DNA of 64,000 bases from Desulfuribacillus stibiiarsenatis (lineage in GTDB: Bacteria; Bacillota; Bacilli; Desulfuribacillales; Desulfuribacillaceae): NCBI RefSeq assembly GCF_001742305.1, contig NZ_MJAT01000035.1:124001-188000 (forward strand), in the 5' to 3' direction. Under the pieces are notes generated by a model, which had not been told where the DNA came from, ran no database searches, and worked only from the letters and a program-made list of their open reading frames with translations. Below, one piece after another: positions 35,261-43,679 of the stretch. The position numbers were made by a program, and so were the translations under genes. The stretch's first letter is position 1; each line of letters begins with the position of its first letter.

Positions 35261-35704
35261 AACGGGGTCGTTGGAAGCTAATACATCTGGTAAGACTTTT
35301 GCAAGTTTTTGTTTATCGTCATTTGTTTTCACCGGGAAGGCATTTGTTTCGATTGTCCCTTTGATATGATGCTTACTATACTCGTCTTCAGGTTGAATAT
35401 CGACAAGAAACATTTTGTCGCCTTTTTCAATCGCTGACTTGACGTTCTCAGGTTTAATGTATTGCAGTACAATTTCCTTCGGCTTTTCTTCAGAATTTTG
35501 TTTAACAGTAGCAGTGTTAGGAGAAGATTCTACTGATTGATTTAGCTGTGATTGAGGGCCTGTGCTTTGGGATTGAGCTGACTGACTTTCTGTTTTCGGA
35601 GTTTGGGTAGAATTAGTAGTTGATGAACAACCACCGATGATTAGGCTTAATGCTAGGATGGTAGCAAGTACTACATACAAGCTATGTTTCTTTCTTTGTA
35701 TCAT
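35120..35704 (-). CDS. Rhodanese-domain lipoprotein
   Basis: 194 residues from ATG 35704 on the minus strand (AGGGGAAA upstream; an ATG at 35749 has no ribosome site). Signal with lipobox LIIGGC, then a long Ser/Gln/Thr-rich linker and one rhodanese domain (about 95-190): FLVDIQPEDEYSKHHIKGTI and the active-site loop VCPRGKSGAE with the catalytic Cys. Rhodaneses carry sulfane sulfur (or selenium) on that cysteine. It lies outside the membrane, convergent with the regulator gene and next to selenium-handling genes. Its 3' end has been copied to 25.5 kb. Confidence 0.9.
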   Translation of the reverse strand: MIQRKKHSLYVVLATILALSLIIGGCSSTTNSTQTPKTESQSAQSQSTGPQSQLNQSVESSPNTATVKQNSEEKPKEIVLQYIKPENVKSAIEKGDKMFLVDIQPEDEYSKHHIKGTIETNAFPVKTNDDKQKLAKVLPDVLASNDPVYIVCPRGKSGAENTFNFLAEQGVANDRLFIIEGGQAAWPYDELLEK

Positions 35705-35965
35705 GTTGTAATTTCCCCTTTTCTTTTTAAAAATAATTAAGCATTTCAAAAACTATTATATATTAGAAATTTTAATAGCAGTCATTCGGGAAGCTTATAT
35801 AGTTATTTGAAAATATTATAGCCCTTAAGAAGTAAGTTCCTACTTTCAAAAATTTGAAATTTGGTATACACTTATTTCGATATTAAATGAAGTTATAATC
35901 GTATAAATCAGTCTTATATTGATAGTGTAAAACATATAGTAGAAATAGTAATTGGAGGTTAAAAG

Positions 35966-36391
35966 ATGGAGACTGTAACAACAGCAGAAGTAGCGAAGGA
36001 TAAAGCAATGGAAGCGTTTAAACAAAAGAGCAATTGCTGTGAAAGTATGATTCGGACATCTATTGAACTACTAGAGTTACCAATTCCGCCCGAGGTTGTG
36101 AATATGGGAAGATTTTTCCAAAAGGGAGTTGCAGGTTCAGGGTGTGTCTGCGGTGCGCTAGCGGGCGGTATGATGATTCTAGGATACGTATTGCATGATC
36201 ATCCTCGAGGTCTTGAGGCAGCGAAGAAATTTGAGCAAGGATTCCGTGAACAAAACAGTTCTACCTGTTGCCGTGTCATTCATAAGAAGCAAGGTATGTT
36301 GAACAAGATTACAGGGAGTGGCTGCTGTTCTCTAACTGGCAATTCTGCAGAATTATTGTTTTCCATTATAGAAGAGTATAAAGGGGAGTGA
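35966..36391 (+). CDS. C_GCAxxG_C_C family protein
   Basis: 141 residues with the cysteine pattern of this family: NCCESM near 28, GSGCVCGALAGGMMILG near 80, TCCR and GSGCCSLTG near the end. These are small redox or cofactor-linked proteins without a defined reaction, often beside selenium or sulfur metabolism genes. GGAGG precedes the ATG. The stop is 5 bases before the likely TTG start of the aminotransferase, so it is the first gene of a probable operon running to 40.1 kb. Confidence 0.85.
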   Translation: METVTTAEVAKDKAMEAFKQKSNCCESMIRTSIELLELPIPPEVVNMGRFFQKGVAGSGCVCGALAGGMMILGYVLHDHPRGLEAAKKFEQGFREQNSSTCCRVIHKKQGMLNKITGSGCCSLTGNSAELLFSIIEEYKGE

Positions 36392-36396
36392 ATCCC

Positions 36397-37533
36397 TTGA
36401 TATATTTAGACAACGCAGCAACGAGTTGGCCAAAACCAGAGCAAGTTTATGTTGCGATGGACCAAGCGCTACGCGAAGGTGGAAATGCTGGAAGAGGTGG
36501 GAATGCAAAATCTTTGGCAGCTAGTCGTGGTTTACTAGAGACGAGATTGTTATTAGCACGGTTATTCCACATACCAACACCTGAGAGGATTGCCTTTACA
36601 CAAAATGTCACAGAGGCCCTAAATCTAGCATTGAAGGGATTCTTACAACAGGGTGATCATGTCATCATTAGCTCCTTTGAGCATAATTCCGTGTTTCGTG
36701 TTCTAGAGTTTATGCGACGAACGATCGATCTAACGTATACAATAGTAGATTGTTTAGGATTATCGGATGAACAGCTTATAGAAGAGTTTCGTCGTACTAT
36801 CAACTCAAGTACAAGAATGATTGCTACAACCCATGCATCGAATGTAACAGGCACAATCCTACCAATCGCTAAGATAGGTACTCTTGCGAAAGAATACGGT
36901 TTAACGTACTTAGTAGATTCTGCACAAACAGCTGGGATTCTTCCGATTGATGTTGAGGAAATGAATATTGATATACTTGCGTTTACTGGTCATAAAGGGC
37001 TTTTAGGTCCTCAAGGGACTGGTGGGTTGTATGTGAAAAAGGGAATCACACTAAACCCGTTACTCCATGGTGGCACGGGAAGTCGTTCCGCATTACTTAT
37101 ACAGCCGCAAGAGTACCCAGAAATGCTAGAAAGCGGCACCAGAAACATACCGGGAATCATTGGACTTGGGGTTGGGGTTCAGTATTGTTTAGAGCATATG
37201 GAATCTATGCGCGACCACGAAACAACTTTGGTGACAAAAATTTTGCACTATATGGATCGAAATCCGAGAATTGAATATTACGGCCCTAGAGATGCTGAAC
37301 ATCGAGTTGGCCTTATAAGTTTTAATTTACACCATAAGCCGGCAGACGAAGTGGGGTATATTTTGGAGCAGCAATTCGGAATTGCTACAAGGGTTGGTCT
37401 TCATTGCGCGCCTTTAGCACATAAGTCCATTGGAACATTAGAACCTGGGGCAGTACGCGTAAGTGTTGGTCCGTTCACAACAGAAGAAGAGGTAGAGCAA
37501 TTGTTACGAGCGTTGGAGGTGATATTGTCTTGA
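36397..37533 (+). CDS. Class V aminotransferase, cysteine desulfurase/selenocysteine lyase-like
   Basis: 378 residues from TTG 36397 (GGGGAG 8 nt upstream; GTG 36388 lies in that site). PLP enzyme of the NifS/CsdB fold: LDNAATSWPKPEQV, THASNVTGTI, VDSAQTAGILPID, PLP lysine in FTGHKGLLGPQGTGG, and the catalytic Cys loop ATRVGLHCAPLAHK. This matches the family seen beside YedF and selenium-dependent genes (EF2568-type). It probably mobilises S or Se from (seleno)cysteine for the small carriers encoded next. Its stop overlaps the DUF3343 start. Confidence 0.88.
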   Translation: MIYLDNAATSWPKPEQVYVAMDQALREGGNAGRGGNAKSLAASRGLLETRLLLARLFHIPTPERIAFTQNVTEALNLALKGFLQQGDHVIISSFEHNSVFRVLEFMRRTIDLTYTIVDCLGLSDEQLIEEFRRTINSSTRMIATTHASNVTGTILPIAKIGTLAKEYGLTYLVDSAQTAGILPIDVEEMNIDILAFTGHKGLLGPQGTGGLYVKKGITLNPLLHGGTGSRSALLIQPQEYPEMLESGTRNIPGIIGLGVGVQYCLEHMESMRDHETTLVTKILHYMDRNPRIEYYGPRDAEHRVGLISFNLHHKPADEVGYILEQQFGIATRVGLHCAPLAHKSIGTLEPGAVRVSVGPFTTEEEVEQLLRALEVILS

Positions 37534-37742
37534 AATTGGTTATCTTTCCTACAGTACATTGGACGTTAACCGCCGAAAAGGCTTTAAAGTCAGCAGCGAT
37601 AAATCATCACGTCGTACCTGTGCCGCCATATGTGAATGAAGGCTGTGGTCTGGGGATTAAAATATCAGATGATTTAGAGAATGCTGCAATGGATGTTTTT
37701 TACAAAGAAAATATTGAAATTGAAAAAGTAATTACTCAATAA
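37530..37742 (+). CDS. DUF3343 small Se/S-carrier-like protein
   Basis: 70 residues from TTG 37530, 6 nt after GGAGGTGAT. It has the DUF3343 pattern: an N-terminal strand LVIFPTVHWTLTAEKALKSA, then VVPVPPYVNEGCGLGIKI with the single conserved cysteine. The family is annotated as a putative selenium/sulfur carrier. The position between the desulfurase and YedF-like genes supports sulfur or selenium relay; no biochemical proof is implied. Confidence 0.82.
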   Translation: MKLVIFPTVHWTLTAEKALKSAAINHHVVPVPPYVNEGCGLGIKISDDLENAAMDVFYKENIEIEKVITQ

Positions 37743-37784
37743 ATTGCAAAATCACATCTTGAATAATAGAAAGGGAGTTTATCA

Positions 37785-38129
37785 ATGGCAAAAAAATATG
37801 CAGTTCTAGTAAGTGGGAAAGCGTTAGGAAAAGGGGAAGACGAGCTAGGTGTTAAGCTTATGTCAAATTATCTGATTGCTTTATCTGAAGGGGAAGAACT
37901 ACCGTCTCATGTTTTCTTAATCAATTCAGGCGTGCTACTTGCACAATCAGGAGAGAAGACTGTTGTGTCTCTTCAAGCACTTGCAGAAAAAGGTGTGAAG
38001 ATTCTCGCTTGCGGGACATGCTTGGATTATTACCAAATCAAAGATCAACTTGCAGTTGGTGAAGTGAGTAACATTTATACATTGCGTGATATCATTGCAC
38101 AAACTGACAATTTAGTGTCGATTGGATAG
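37785..38129 (+). CDS. yedF: YedF-like sulfurtransferase-like selenium metabolism protein (DsrE part only)
   Basis: 114 residues matching the C-terminal DsrE/F-like half of YedF: VLVSGKALGKGEDELGVKLM, VFLINSGVLLA and the cysteine motif ILACGTCLDYYQIKDQLAVG. The usual N-terminal TusA-like domain with its CPxP motif is absent, and no upstream in-frame coding sequence supplies it. It probably works with the DUF3343 protein in handling reduced selenium. GGGAG precedes the ATG. It ends 7 bases before the activase ATG. Confidence 0.82.
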   Translation: MAKKYAVLVSGKALGKGEDELGVKLMSNYLIALSEGEELPSHVFLINSGVLLAQSGEKTVVSLQALAEKGVKILACGTCLDYYQIKDQLAVGEVSNIYTLRDIIAQTDNLVSIG

Positions 38130-38136
38130 TACCATT

Positions 38137-38901
38137 ATGTACACCTTAGGAATAGACGTAGGCTCCGTCTCGACTAAAGCCGTTCTTTTTGATGGGACAT
38201 CGTATCAATATTTGATTATGACAACGGGTTTCTCGCCCAAGTCAATTGGCCAAGAGGCGCGTGATTTACTCCTGAACAAAGCTGGCATATCCCTTAATCA
38301 AGTGGCTAAAACAATCGGAACTGGTTATGGTAGAATTCACATGCCTTATGCAGACAAAACAACGAATGAACTTACTTGTCATGGAAAAGGAGTTCATTTC
38401 CTATATCCAGATGCTGGGGCAGTCATCGATATTGGTGGACAGGACAGCAAAGTAATATTGTTAGATGAACGAGGTAGAGTTCGTGACTTTCTACTAAATG
38501 ATAAATGTGCGGCTGGTACTGGACGCTTTCTGCAAGTGACTTCTCAAGCCCTAGGGATTGATTTAGATGAAATTGATTATGTGACAGAAGGTCAACAACC
38601 AGTGGAAATTGGCAGTATGTGCGCGGTTTTTGCAGAGACAGAGGTGCTGAACTTAATCGTACATGGTCACGCTCCAGGGGCAGTTCTTGCAGGAGTACTG
38701 AAATCTATCGCAGTCAGGATGACGGCTATGGCAGCAAAGCTATATTCCGGGAATGAAATTGTTTTCACGGGGGGACTTGCGAACAGTTTTATGTTACGAA
38801 AAATGTTTGCGAATCAATCGGGCTGGACTGTGTATGTACCAAAGCAACCACAAATTATGGGGGCTTTAGGTGCTGCTGTCATAGGTTATGAGATGATCTA
38901 A
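38137..38901 (+). CDS. ATP-dependent activase (HgdC/BadF type), reductase of the double-cubane protein
   Basis: 254 residues from ATG 38137; TTG 38122 is possible, but neither start has a strong ribosome site. ASKHA-fold ATPase: GIDVGSVSTKAVL, DIGGQDSKVI and the two cluster cysteines in NDKCAAGTGRF and GSMCAVFAE that bridge a [4Fe-4S] cluster in the dimer. Such proteins use ATP to drive low-potential electrons into 2-hydroxyacyl-CoA dehydratases or double-cubane cluster proteins. Its partner is the next gene. Confidence 0.9.
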   Translation: MYTLGIDVGSVSTKAVLFDGTSYQYLIMTTGFSPKSIGQEARDLLLNKAGISLNQVAKTIGTGYGRIHMPYADKTTNELTCHGKGVHFLYPDAGAVIDIGGQDSKVILLDERGRVRDFLLNDKCAAGTGRFLQVTSQALGIDLDEIDYVTEGQQPVEIGSMCAVFAETEVLNLIVHGHAPGAVLAGVLKSIAVRMTAMAAKLYSGNEIVFTGGLANSFMLRKMFANQSGWTVYVPKQPQIMGALGAAVIGYEMI

Positions 38902-38980
38902 CATCTCGGTGATTAATGGTTTCATGTAATTCTAGTTTAATGCAATGATAGTTATACAAAATATTGAGGGAGTGGAAAAG

Positions 38981-40132
38981 ATGAGACCACAAGCAATGGA
39001 ATATTTTGACCAATTAATCGCAAATAGTGCAGTGGATATCAAGAATGTTAAAGAGCAAGGACGAAAGGTTGTCGGATATTACTGTGTATTCTCCCCAATA
39101 GAGTTAATTGAGGCTACAGGGGCTCTACCAGTAGGATTATGTGCTACAAAACAAGAGCCTATTGCGGATGGGGAGAAGGTTCTGCCGCGCAATTTATGTC
39201 CACTCATTAAATCTAGCTATGGATTCGCTGCAAGTGGAAAATGTCCTTTCTTCCATTTTGCCGATGTGATTGTAGCAGAGACAACTTGCGATGGGAAGAA
39301 AAAAATGTATGAACTGATGACGAAGCTAAAGCCGTTGATGGTCATGGATATTCCAAATACATCGAATTACGAGCGAAGAGTTGAGCACTGGGTAGGAGAA
39401 ATTCAAAGGTTAAAAGGATTTCTAGAAGATCAATTAGAAGCAGAAGTGACAGAAGAAAGACTACGTGATACAATTCGCATCTATAATCAAGAACGCAGGG
39501 ATGTAATGGAGCTTGTCGCATTAAACAAGCATAACCCTGCGCCAATGTCTGGAATCGACTTGTTAAAAGTATTGTGGGGTAGAAGCTTCCAAATCAATCG
39601 CGAGGAATTCTCTGCTAACCTAGCGAAGCTTACTGAAGAGGTAAAAGGTATCATAGAAAATCGCGCGGATAGTGATCGAGTTTCGAATAAACCAAGAATT
39701 CTCGTGACAGGTTCTCCGACAGGTGTTGGTCAGGAAAAGGTTATGAAAATCATTGAAGAATCTGGCGGTCAAGTAATCCTTCAAGAAGCCTGTAGCGGGA
39801 TTAAGGGATTTGTTGACTTAATTGACGAAGAAATCGACCCATATATTGCCCTTGCGAAAAAGTATATGGATATCCCTTGTTCTTGTTTATCGCCAAATCC
39901 TAGAAGGATGGAGCTCACTAGCCAGCTGTGCAAAGATTATCAAATTGATGGCGTTGTGGATATTACACTACAGGCTTGCCATACGTATAATATCGAGTCT
40001 TACTCGTTAAAAGAACATTTACGAGAAAACGATAATATTCCATTGCTACAGATTGAGACAGATTACAGTCAGTCGGATGTGCAGCAAATTAAGCTACGAG
40101 TAGATACTTTCCTAGAAATGCTACAAGAGTAA
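38981..40132 (+). CDS. Double-cubane cluster protein (HgdB/2-hydroxyacyl-CoA dehydratase superfamily)
   Basis: 383 residues from ATG 38981 (GGGAG, 8 nt spacing; ATG 38945 has none). Features: YYCVFSPIELIEATGALPVGLCA, LPRNLCPLIKSSYGFA, ETTCDGKKKMYE, GSPTGVG and IPCSCLSPNPRR, followed by ETDYSQSDVQQIKLR. One subunit with a dedicated activase and no second dehydratase subunit or CoA-transferase gene nearby fits the double-cubane [8Fe-9S] proteins described in Carboxydothermus, which reduce small molecules at very low potential. Physiological substrate unknown; the setting suggests Se/S chemistry. Confidence 0.85.
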   Translation: MRPQAMEYFDQLIANSAVDIKNVKEQGRKVVGYYCVFSPIELIEATGALPVGLCATKQEPIADGEKVLPRNLCPLIKSSYGFAASGKCPFFHFADVIVAETTCDGKKKMYELMTKLKPLMVMDIPNTSNYERRVEHWVGEIQRLKGFLEDQLEAEVTEERLRDTIRIYNQERRDVMELVALNKHNPAPMSGIDLLKVLWGRSFQINREEFSANLAKLTEEVKGIIENRADSDRVSNKPRILVTGSPTGVGQEKVMKIIEESGGQVILQEACSGIKGFVDLIDEEIDPYIALAKKYMDIPCSCLSPNPRRMELTSQLCKDYQIDGVVDITLQACHTYNIESYSLKEHLRENDNIPLLQIETDYSQSDVQQIKLRVDTFLEMLQE

Positions 40133-40208
40133 GGGAATACAAACTATCAAATGAATTCGAGGTAATTAAACATAATACAAAAAAACTAGACTGATGGGAA
40201 AAGTATGA

Positions 40209-40238
40209 TTGACCTCCTTCGGCATTACGTGCTATACT
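40209..40238 (+). promoter_or_regulatory. Promoter of the ydjY-like operon
   Basis: TTGACC (40209-40214), 18 bp, TATACT (40233-40238), about 100 bases before the ATG. Downstream, TATAGCG and CGCTATA (about 40257-40303) form a distant perfect 7-bp inverted repeat in the leader. Confidence 0.65.
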
Positions 40239-40336
40239 CTTGTCATAATAAAACTTTATAGCGCGATAAAACATTTTTATGACAGAAATGCAAAAAACGC
40301 TATAGCACATATTACAAAAGGGGAGAAATTTGAAAC

Positions 40337-41023
40337 ATGAAAAAGAGCTTTTTATTCGTAAGTCTAGCAATTATTTTAGTTTTTGGTCTAGTATTAGTAG
40401 GTTGTGGTTCTAAAGATGCGGGTTCAAATGCACCGCAAACTCCTGCTCAAGAAGCTACTGATGCAAATGAAGTAACAGAACAAAATCCATTAGTGATTAA
40501 CAAAGAAAACAAATCAATTTCTGTATATGGAAAAGTAAACGGTAAGTATTTAGTAGAACCAACTCGTCATGGTTTTAACTTCCATGAAGGTAAATACGGA
40601 GATCAGGCAATTTTCGTTGCGTATGCAAATCCATTAGACGTGCATGATGCTTTAGTTGAAATTGGTGCTGTACCTGGTAACAATTTAGACCTTACAGCAG
40701 AGTCTGATAACAAGTTTATCGAAGGTCAAGATTTAGATGTAACGATTACTTGGGAAAACGCTGGCAAAGAGTACAACATGAATGAAGTATTAGTTGATTC
40801 CAATAACCAACCGTTCGCATTTAAATTCGGTGGCAACTATGACCGTGCGAAAGAAATCTTCACAGGCTGCTTACTTTGCTTAGATAGCTGCCCAGTTGGT
40901 ATTACAAGTAACAGCTCTCACCCAACAAAGACTTTTGCTGACAAAAAAGGTGAGTTCCGTGGAAATAAAGATGTTCTACCTGGTGACGGCACTGGCGTAG
41001 TTATCACGTACACAATTAAGTAA
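40337..41023 (+). CDS. ydjY: YdjY-domain lipoprotein
   Basis: 228 residues. Lipobox ends at C23 (LVLVGC). The body is the YdjY domain: NKENKSISVYGKVNGKYL, HGFNFHEGKYGDQAIFVAYA, LDVHDALVEIGAVPGNNL. Near the C-terminus is a cysteine cluster FTGCLLCLDSCPVG and NSSHPTKTF, which could hold an Fe-S cluster or metal. In E. coli, ydjY lies between two TVP38-family genes (ydjX, ydjZ) and the ynjABCDEF genes, and a TVP38 gene and ynj-type genes follow here too. Function is unknown in any organism I know of. GGGGAGAA precedes the ATG. Confidence 0.8.
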   Translation: MKKSFLFVSLAIILVFGLVLVGCGSKDAGSNAPQTPAQEATDANEVTEQNPLVINKENKSISVYGKVNGKYLVEPTRHGFNFHEGKYGDQAIFVAYANPLDVHDALVEIGAVPGNNLDLTAESDNKFIEGQDLDVTITWENAGKEYNMNEVLVDSNNQPFAFKFGGNYDRAKEIFTGCLLCLDSCPVGITSNSSHPTKTFADKKGEFRGNKDVLPGDGTGVVITYTIK

Positions 41024-41048
41024 AAAGTTAATGCGTAGGAGAATGAAA

Positions 41049-41648
41049 ATGCAGATATTGCGATGGGTCATCGGTTTGTTTCAGACCATTTTCATCCACT
41101 TCCTTCTAGGGCTAGCAATTGCTATGTTGATGGTGAAGTGGACCTGGCTAGACATGAGGTCCAACGCAGGCGCAATGATATTCGCATTACTAATCATCTC
41201 TACTTGTGTGTACTTACTAAATTCAAAAGTTCGATTATATCGAAAGCTATATTGGCAACGACCATTGATTGGGTCGTTGCTAATAGGCTTTAGTGGCATT
41301 ATTATTGTTGCCACGAATTCTTTTACAATCGATCACATGTTAATCGTACCAGCGTATACCGTGCGTGCGGGTTTCTTTTTGAAAAATGTAAGTTTAGCAC
41401 AAGTGAATATGACGATGCTTATCATTTTGATTGTTGGGCTGATTAGCCATATTTTATTACACGCCAACCGTTGGGGATTACTCAAGGGTTTATCTCTACA
41501 AAGTAAGGAAGAACATCCGATTCGAGAGACTAGTAGAAAGAGAAAGATGCAGATTCTTGGTGTGATGTACCCTGTATTTATTTTTCTAACATTATATTTG
41601 GTGCAACCGGGGATTCGTTACTTCATCAATCAATATGTATGCCACTAG
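41049..41648 (+). CDS. Multi-pass membrane protein of unknown function
   Basis: 199 residues from ATG 41049 (AGGAG, 7 nt spacing; ATG 41031 and 41043 overlap that site). Five hydrophobic helices (about 4-27, 35-55, 75-95, 115-140, 170-190) with short basic loops. No recognised motif. Its place between the ydjY and TVP38 genes suggests a membrane partner of the module, comparable in position to YdjX or YdjZ, but I see no TVP38 signature in it. Confidence 0.65.
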   Translation: MQILRWVIGLFQTIFIHFLLGLAIAMLMVKWTWLDMRSNAGAMIFALLIISTCVYLLNSKVRLYRKLYWQRPLIGSLLIGFSGIIIVATNSFTIDHMLIVPAYTVRAGFFLKNVSLAQVNMTMLIILIVGLISHILLHANRWGLLKGLSLQSKEEHPIRETSRKRKMQILGVMYPVFIFLTLYLVQPGIRYFINQYVCH

Positions 41649-41702
41649 AGAAGAGAGACAGCATACGTGTAACAAAATATAGGATTTGAAGGAAGTGTTC
41701 GA

Positions 41703-42410
41703 ATGGAAAAGAAGAACCAATGGGTTAAAATAGGTATATTACTTGTAATTATCGCAATGATAGCAATTGTTCCTTCTTTTAGAGAAACAGCTTTTAATAT
41801 TGTTGAGAAAAACAACTTTGTAGCAATGAAGGAATACATTCAGTCCTTTGGAATATGGGGACCGATTATATCGATGTTAATGATGACTATCAACACCATG
41901 ATCATTCCATTACCAACATTTATTATAACAGTTGCGAATTCGTTGATTTATGGCTGGGAGTGGGGCATTATTCTATCGTGGAGTGGTGCGATGTTAGGGG
42001 CGGCTCTTAACTTTGCACTTGCAAAAATCTATGGTAGACCACTAGTAGAGAAAATGGTTGGGAAGAAGAGTTTAGAGATTGCTGACGGATTCTTCGAAAA
42101 GTATGGGAAACATACGATTATGATCACACGCTTATTACCGATTCTATCTTTCGGTATTGTAAGTTATGCAGCAGGCCTTACGAAAATCCGCTTTAGCACC
42201 TACTGGTGGGCGACGGGTGTTGGGCAAGCACCGGCAACAATCGTGTACTCGTATATTGCGTATTCCATTGGTGACGAAATTCTTAAGGGCGATGCAATAA
42301 TCTCAGTCCCTGTACTTTTCTGGGCTGTTATCGCTGTCTTAACACTTATGGTTTTTGCATGGGCGGCGAAAGGGTTCTTAATGGACAAAAAACCTCAAAA
42401 AGCTCAATAA
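41703..42410 (+). CDS. TVP38/TMEM64 (DedA-like) membrane protein, YdjX/YdjZ-type
   Basis: 235 residues with five to six membrane helices. The family signature is clear: GPIISMLMMTINTMIIPLPTFIITVANSLIYGWEWG, GAALNFALAKIYGRPLVEK, MITRLLPILSFGIVSYAAGLTKIRFSTYWWATGVGQAPATIVYSYIA. These proteins are related to DedA lipid scramblase/transport-like proteins; E. coli YdjX and YdjZ are members. GGAAG precedes the ATG. Likely role: lipid or solute movement at the membrane, linked to the ydjY/ynj module by context. Confidence 0.87.
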   Translation: MEKKNQWVKIGILLVIIAMIAIVPSFRETAFNIVEKNNFVAMKEYIQSFGIWGPIISMLMMTINTMIIPLPTFIITVANSLIYGWEWGIILSWSGAMLGAALNFALAKIYGRPLVEKMVGKKSLEIADGFFEKYGKHTIMITRLLPILSFGIVSYAAGLTKIRFSTYWWATGVGQAPATIVYSYIAYSIGDEILKGDAIISVPVLFWAVIAVLTLMVFAWAAKGFLMDKKPQKAQ

Positions 42411-42455
42411 ATACAACGTATAATAACCCAATAAATCATTGAATGGGGAACCGAT

Positions 42456-43409
42456 ATGGATTCTACACGTAAGAGGATTGGTTTAGCAGTCCGCATTATG
42501 GTATCAATAGGAGTCTTATTATACCTCTTTTATCGAATCGATTGGCAAGACGTAACAAGAAATATTCAAAGTGCAGACTACAAGTTTATTGTAGCTGCAT
42601 TTTTTGCTACTCAATTGGCGATCTTTATCAGCGGAATTAAATGGCATATTTTATGCAAATCGACATCGAATGTCGGTTTCTGGGAAAGCCTACGCTGGTA
42701 CTATATTGGTTTTTTCTTTAGTAATTTCCTTCCTGGCAGTATTGGTGGTGATGCGCCACGCATCTACTATGCTAGCAAAAAAATGGGTCTAGCCAATGCA
42801 GTCGCATCGATTACTGTGGAGAGAGTTTTTGCAGGGATTGCGTTAGTGCTTACGGCATTGATTGGCTTTATTGGGGCTCAGAGTATGACGGAATTCTCCT
42901 ATCATCTAGTGATATTAACGGGAGTTTTCGCGATCCTATATATTATGCTTTTTAATAATAGTGTGATCCGTTTTATGACTAGGCGCTTTGGGAAAAGCAT
43001 TCAAAACTTCTACCAAACGATTGATCATTATAAAAATCAAAAACGACTATTGTGGAAATTACTAGCCTATTCTGTGGCATTCCAGTTTTGTTTCGTATGG
43101 ATCACAGACTTGCTCTACCGGGCATTAGGGGTAGAAGTGAACTTTCTTTATCAGCTGGCTTTTGTAGCTATAATATCAGCCATTACAATGATTCCAGTCT
43201 CAGTGAATGGCTTAGGTGTAAGGGAAGGTTCTTACTCGTACTTCTTTGCCATAATTGGAATTGCTGAGGCGACATCTATTACAGTATCTCTGCTATTTTA
43301 TGTGATAGTATTACTCGCCACGTCAGTTGGAGGGCTGTTCTGGATTATCGAAAAAAAGGAAAGCAAAGAAATTGCTACGAATTTCAAAGCAGAATCTTTA
43401 ATTCAATAA
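42456..43409 (+). CDS. UPF0104/lysylphosphatidylglycerol synthase transmembrane-like flippase-type protein
   Basis: 317 residues with about eight membrane helices. The family patterns WHILCKSTS, FFSNFLPGSIGGDAPRIYYASK, AVASITVERVFAGIALVL and AIISAITMIPVSVNGLGVREGSYSYFF match the membrane part of MprF-like proteins (UPF0104). Without a synthase domain it is most likely a lipid translocase-type protein. It continues the membrane-protein series after the TVP38 gene, 45 bases apart. A structured intergenic region follows. Confidence 0.85.
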   Translation: MDSTRKRIGLAVRIMVSIGVLLYLFYRIDWQDVTRNIQSADYKFIVAAFFATQLAIFISGIKWHILCKSTSNVGFWESLRWYYIGFFFSNFLPGSIGGDAPRIYYASKKMGLANAVASITVERVFAGIALVLTALIGFIGAQSMTEFSYHLVILTGVFAILYIMLFNNSVIRFMTRRFGKSIQNFYQTIDHYKNQKRLLWKLLAYSVAFQFCFVWITDLLYRALGVEVNFLYQLAFVAIISAITMIPVSVNGLGVREGSYSYFFAIIGIAEATSITVSLLFYVIVLLATSVGGLFWIIEKKESKEIATNFKAESLIQ

Positions 43410-43474
43410 GTTGTAACAAATATATTTAAGTATTTTGATTTCAGCGGGGTTAACTAATGCGCCCACTACTACAG

Positions 43475-43633
43475 AATGGTTCTTCTATTTTTATAATAGT
43501 TAGAACCATTACGTACCCTTAGGTGAAAGTGGGAGATAAGTGCCGCCAAGCTTCACCCACAAGGGGTACAGGCGAAATAAGTGCAACTAAAGTTCAGGTG
43601 GAGTAAAAACTCCATCTGAACTAAGTTTTCTTT
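43475..43633 (+). promoter_or_regulatory. Candidate structured RNA leader (riboswitch-like, class unknown)
   Basis: Hairpin 1: AATGGTTCT (43475-43483) with AGAACCATT (43502-43510), extended by CTATT/AATAG. Hairpin 2: GTACCC (43513-43518) with GGGTAC (43564-43569), inside it GGTGAA (43522-43527) with TTCACC (43552-43557). The inner loop has CGCC (43544-43547) able to pair with GGCG (43571-43574) outside, a pseudoknot. ATAAGTGC occurs in the loop (43536-43543) and after the stem (43577-43584). A terminator follows at once. I do not recognise a known riboswitch core. Confidence 0.4.
43591..43633 (+). terminator. Strong intrinsic terminator
   Basis: AGTTCAGGTGGAGT (43591-43604) pairs with ACTCCATCTGAACT (43609-43622) with one G-T wobble, loop AAAA, followed by AAGTTTTCTTT. 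Confidence 0.88.
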
Positions 43634-43679
43634 ATATACTAAGTTGGGGTTCAATAAAGATATGATAGATAATATGCAA

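Noticed and set aside
38137-40132. 2-hydroxyacyl-CoA dehydratase of amino-acid fermentation
   Set aside because: Only one dehydratase-like subunit and no CoA-transferase or second subunit gene; motifs fit the double-cubane protein better.
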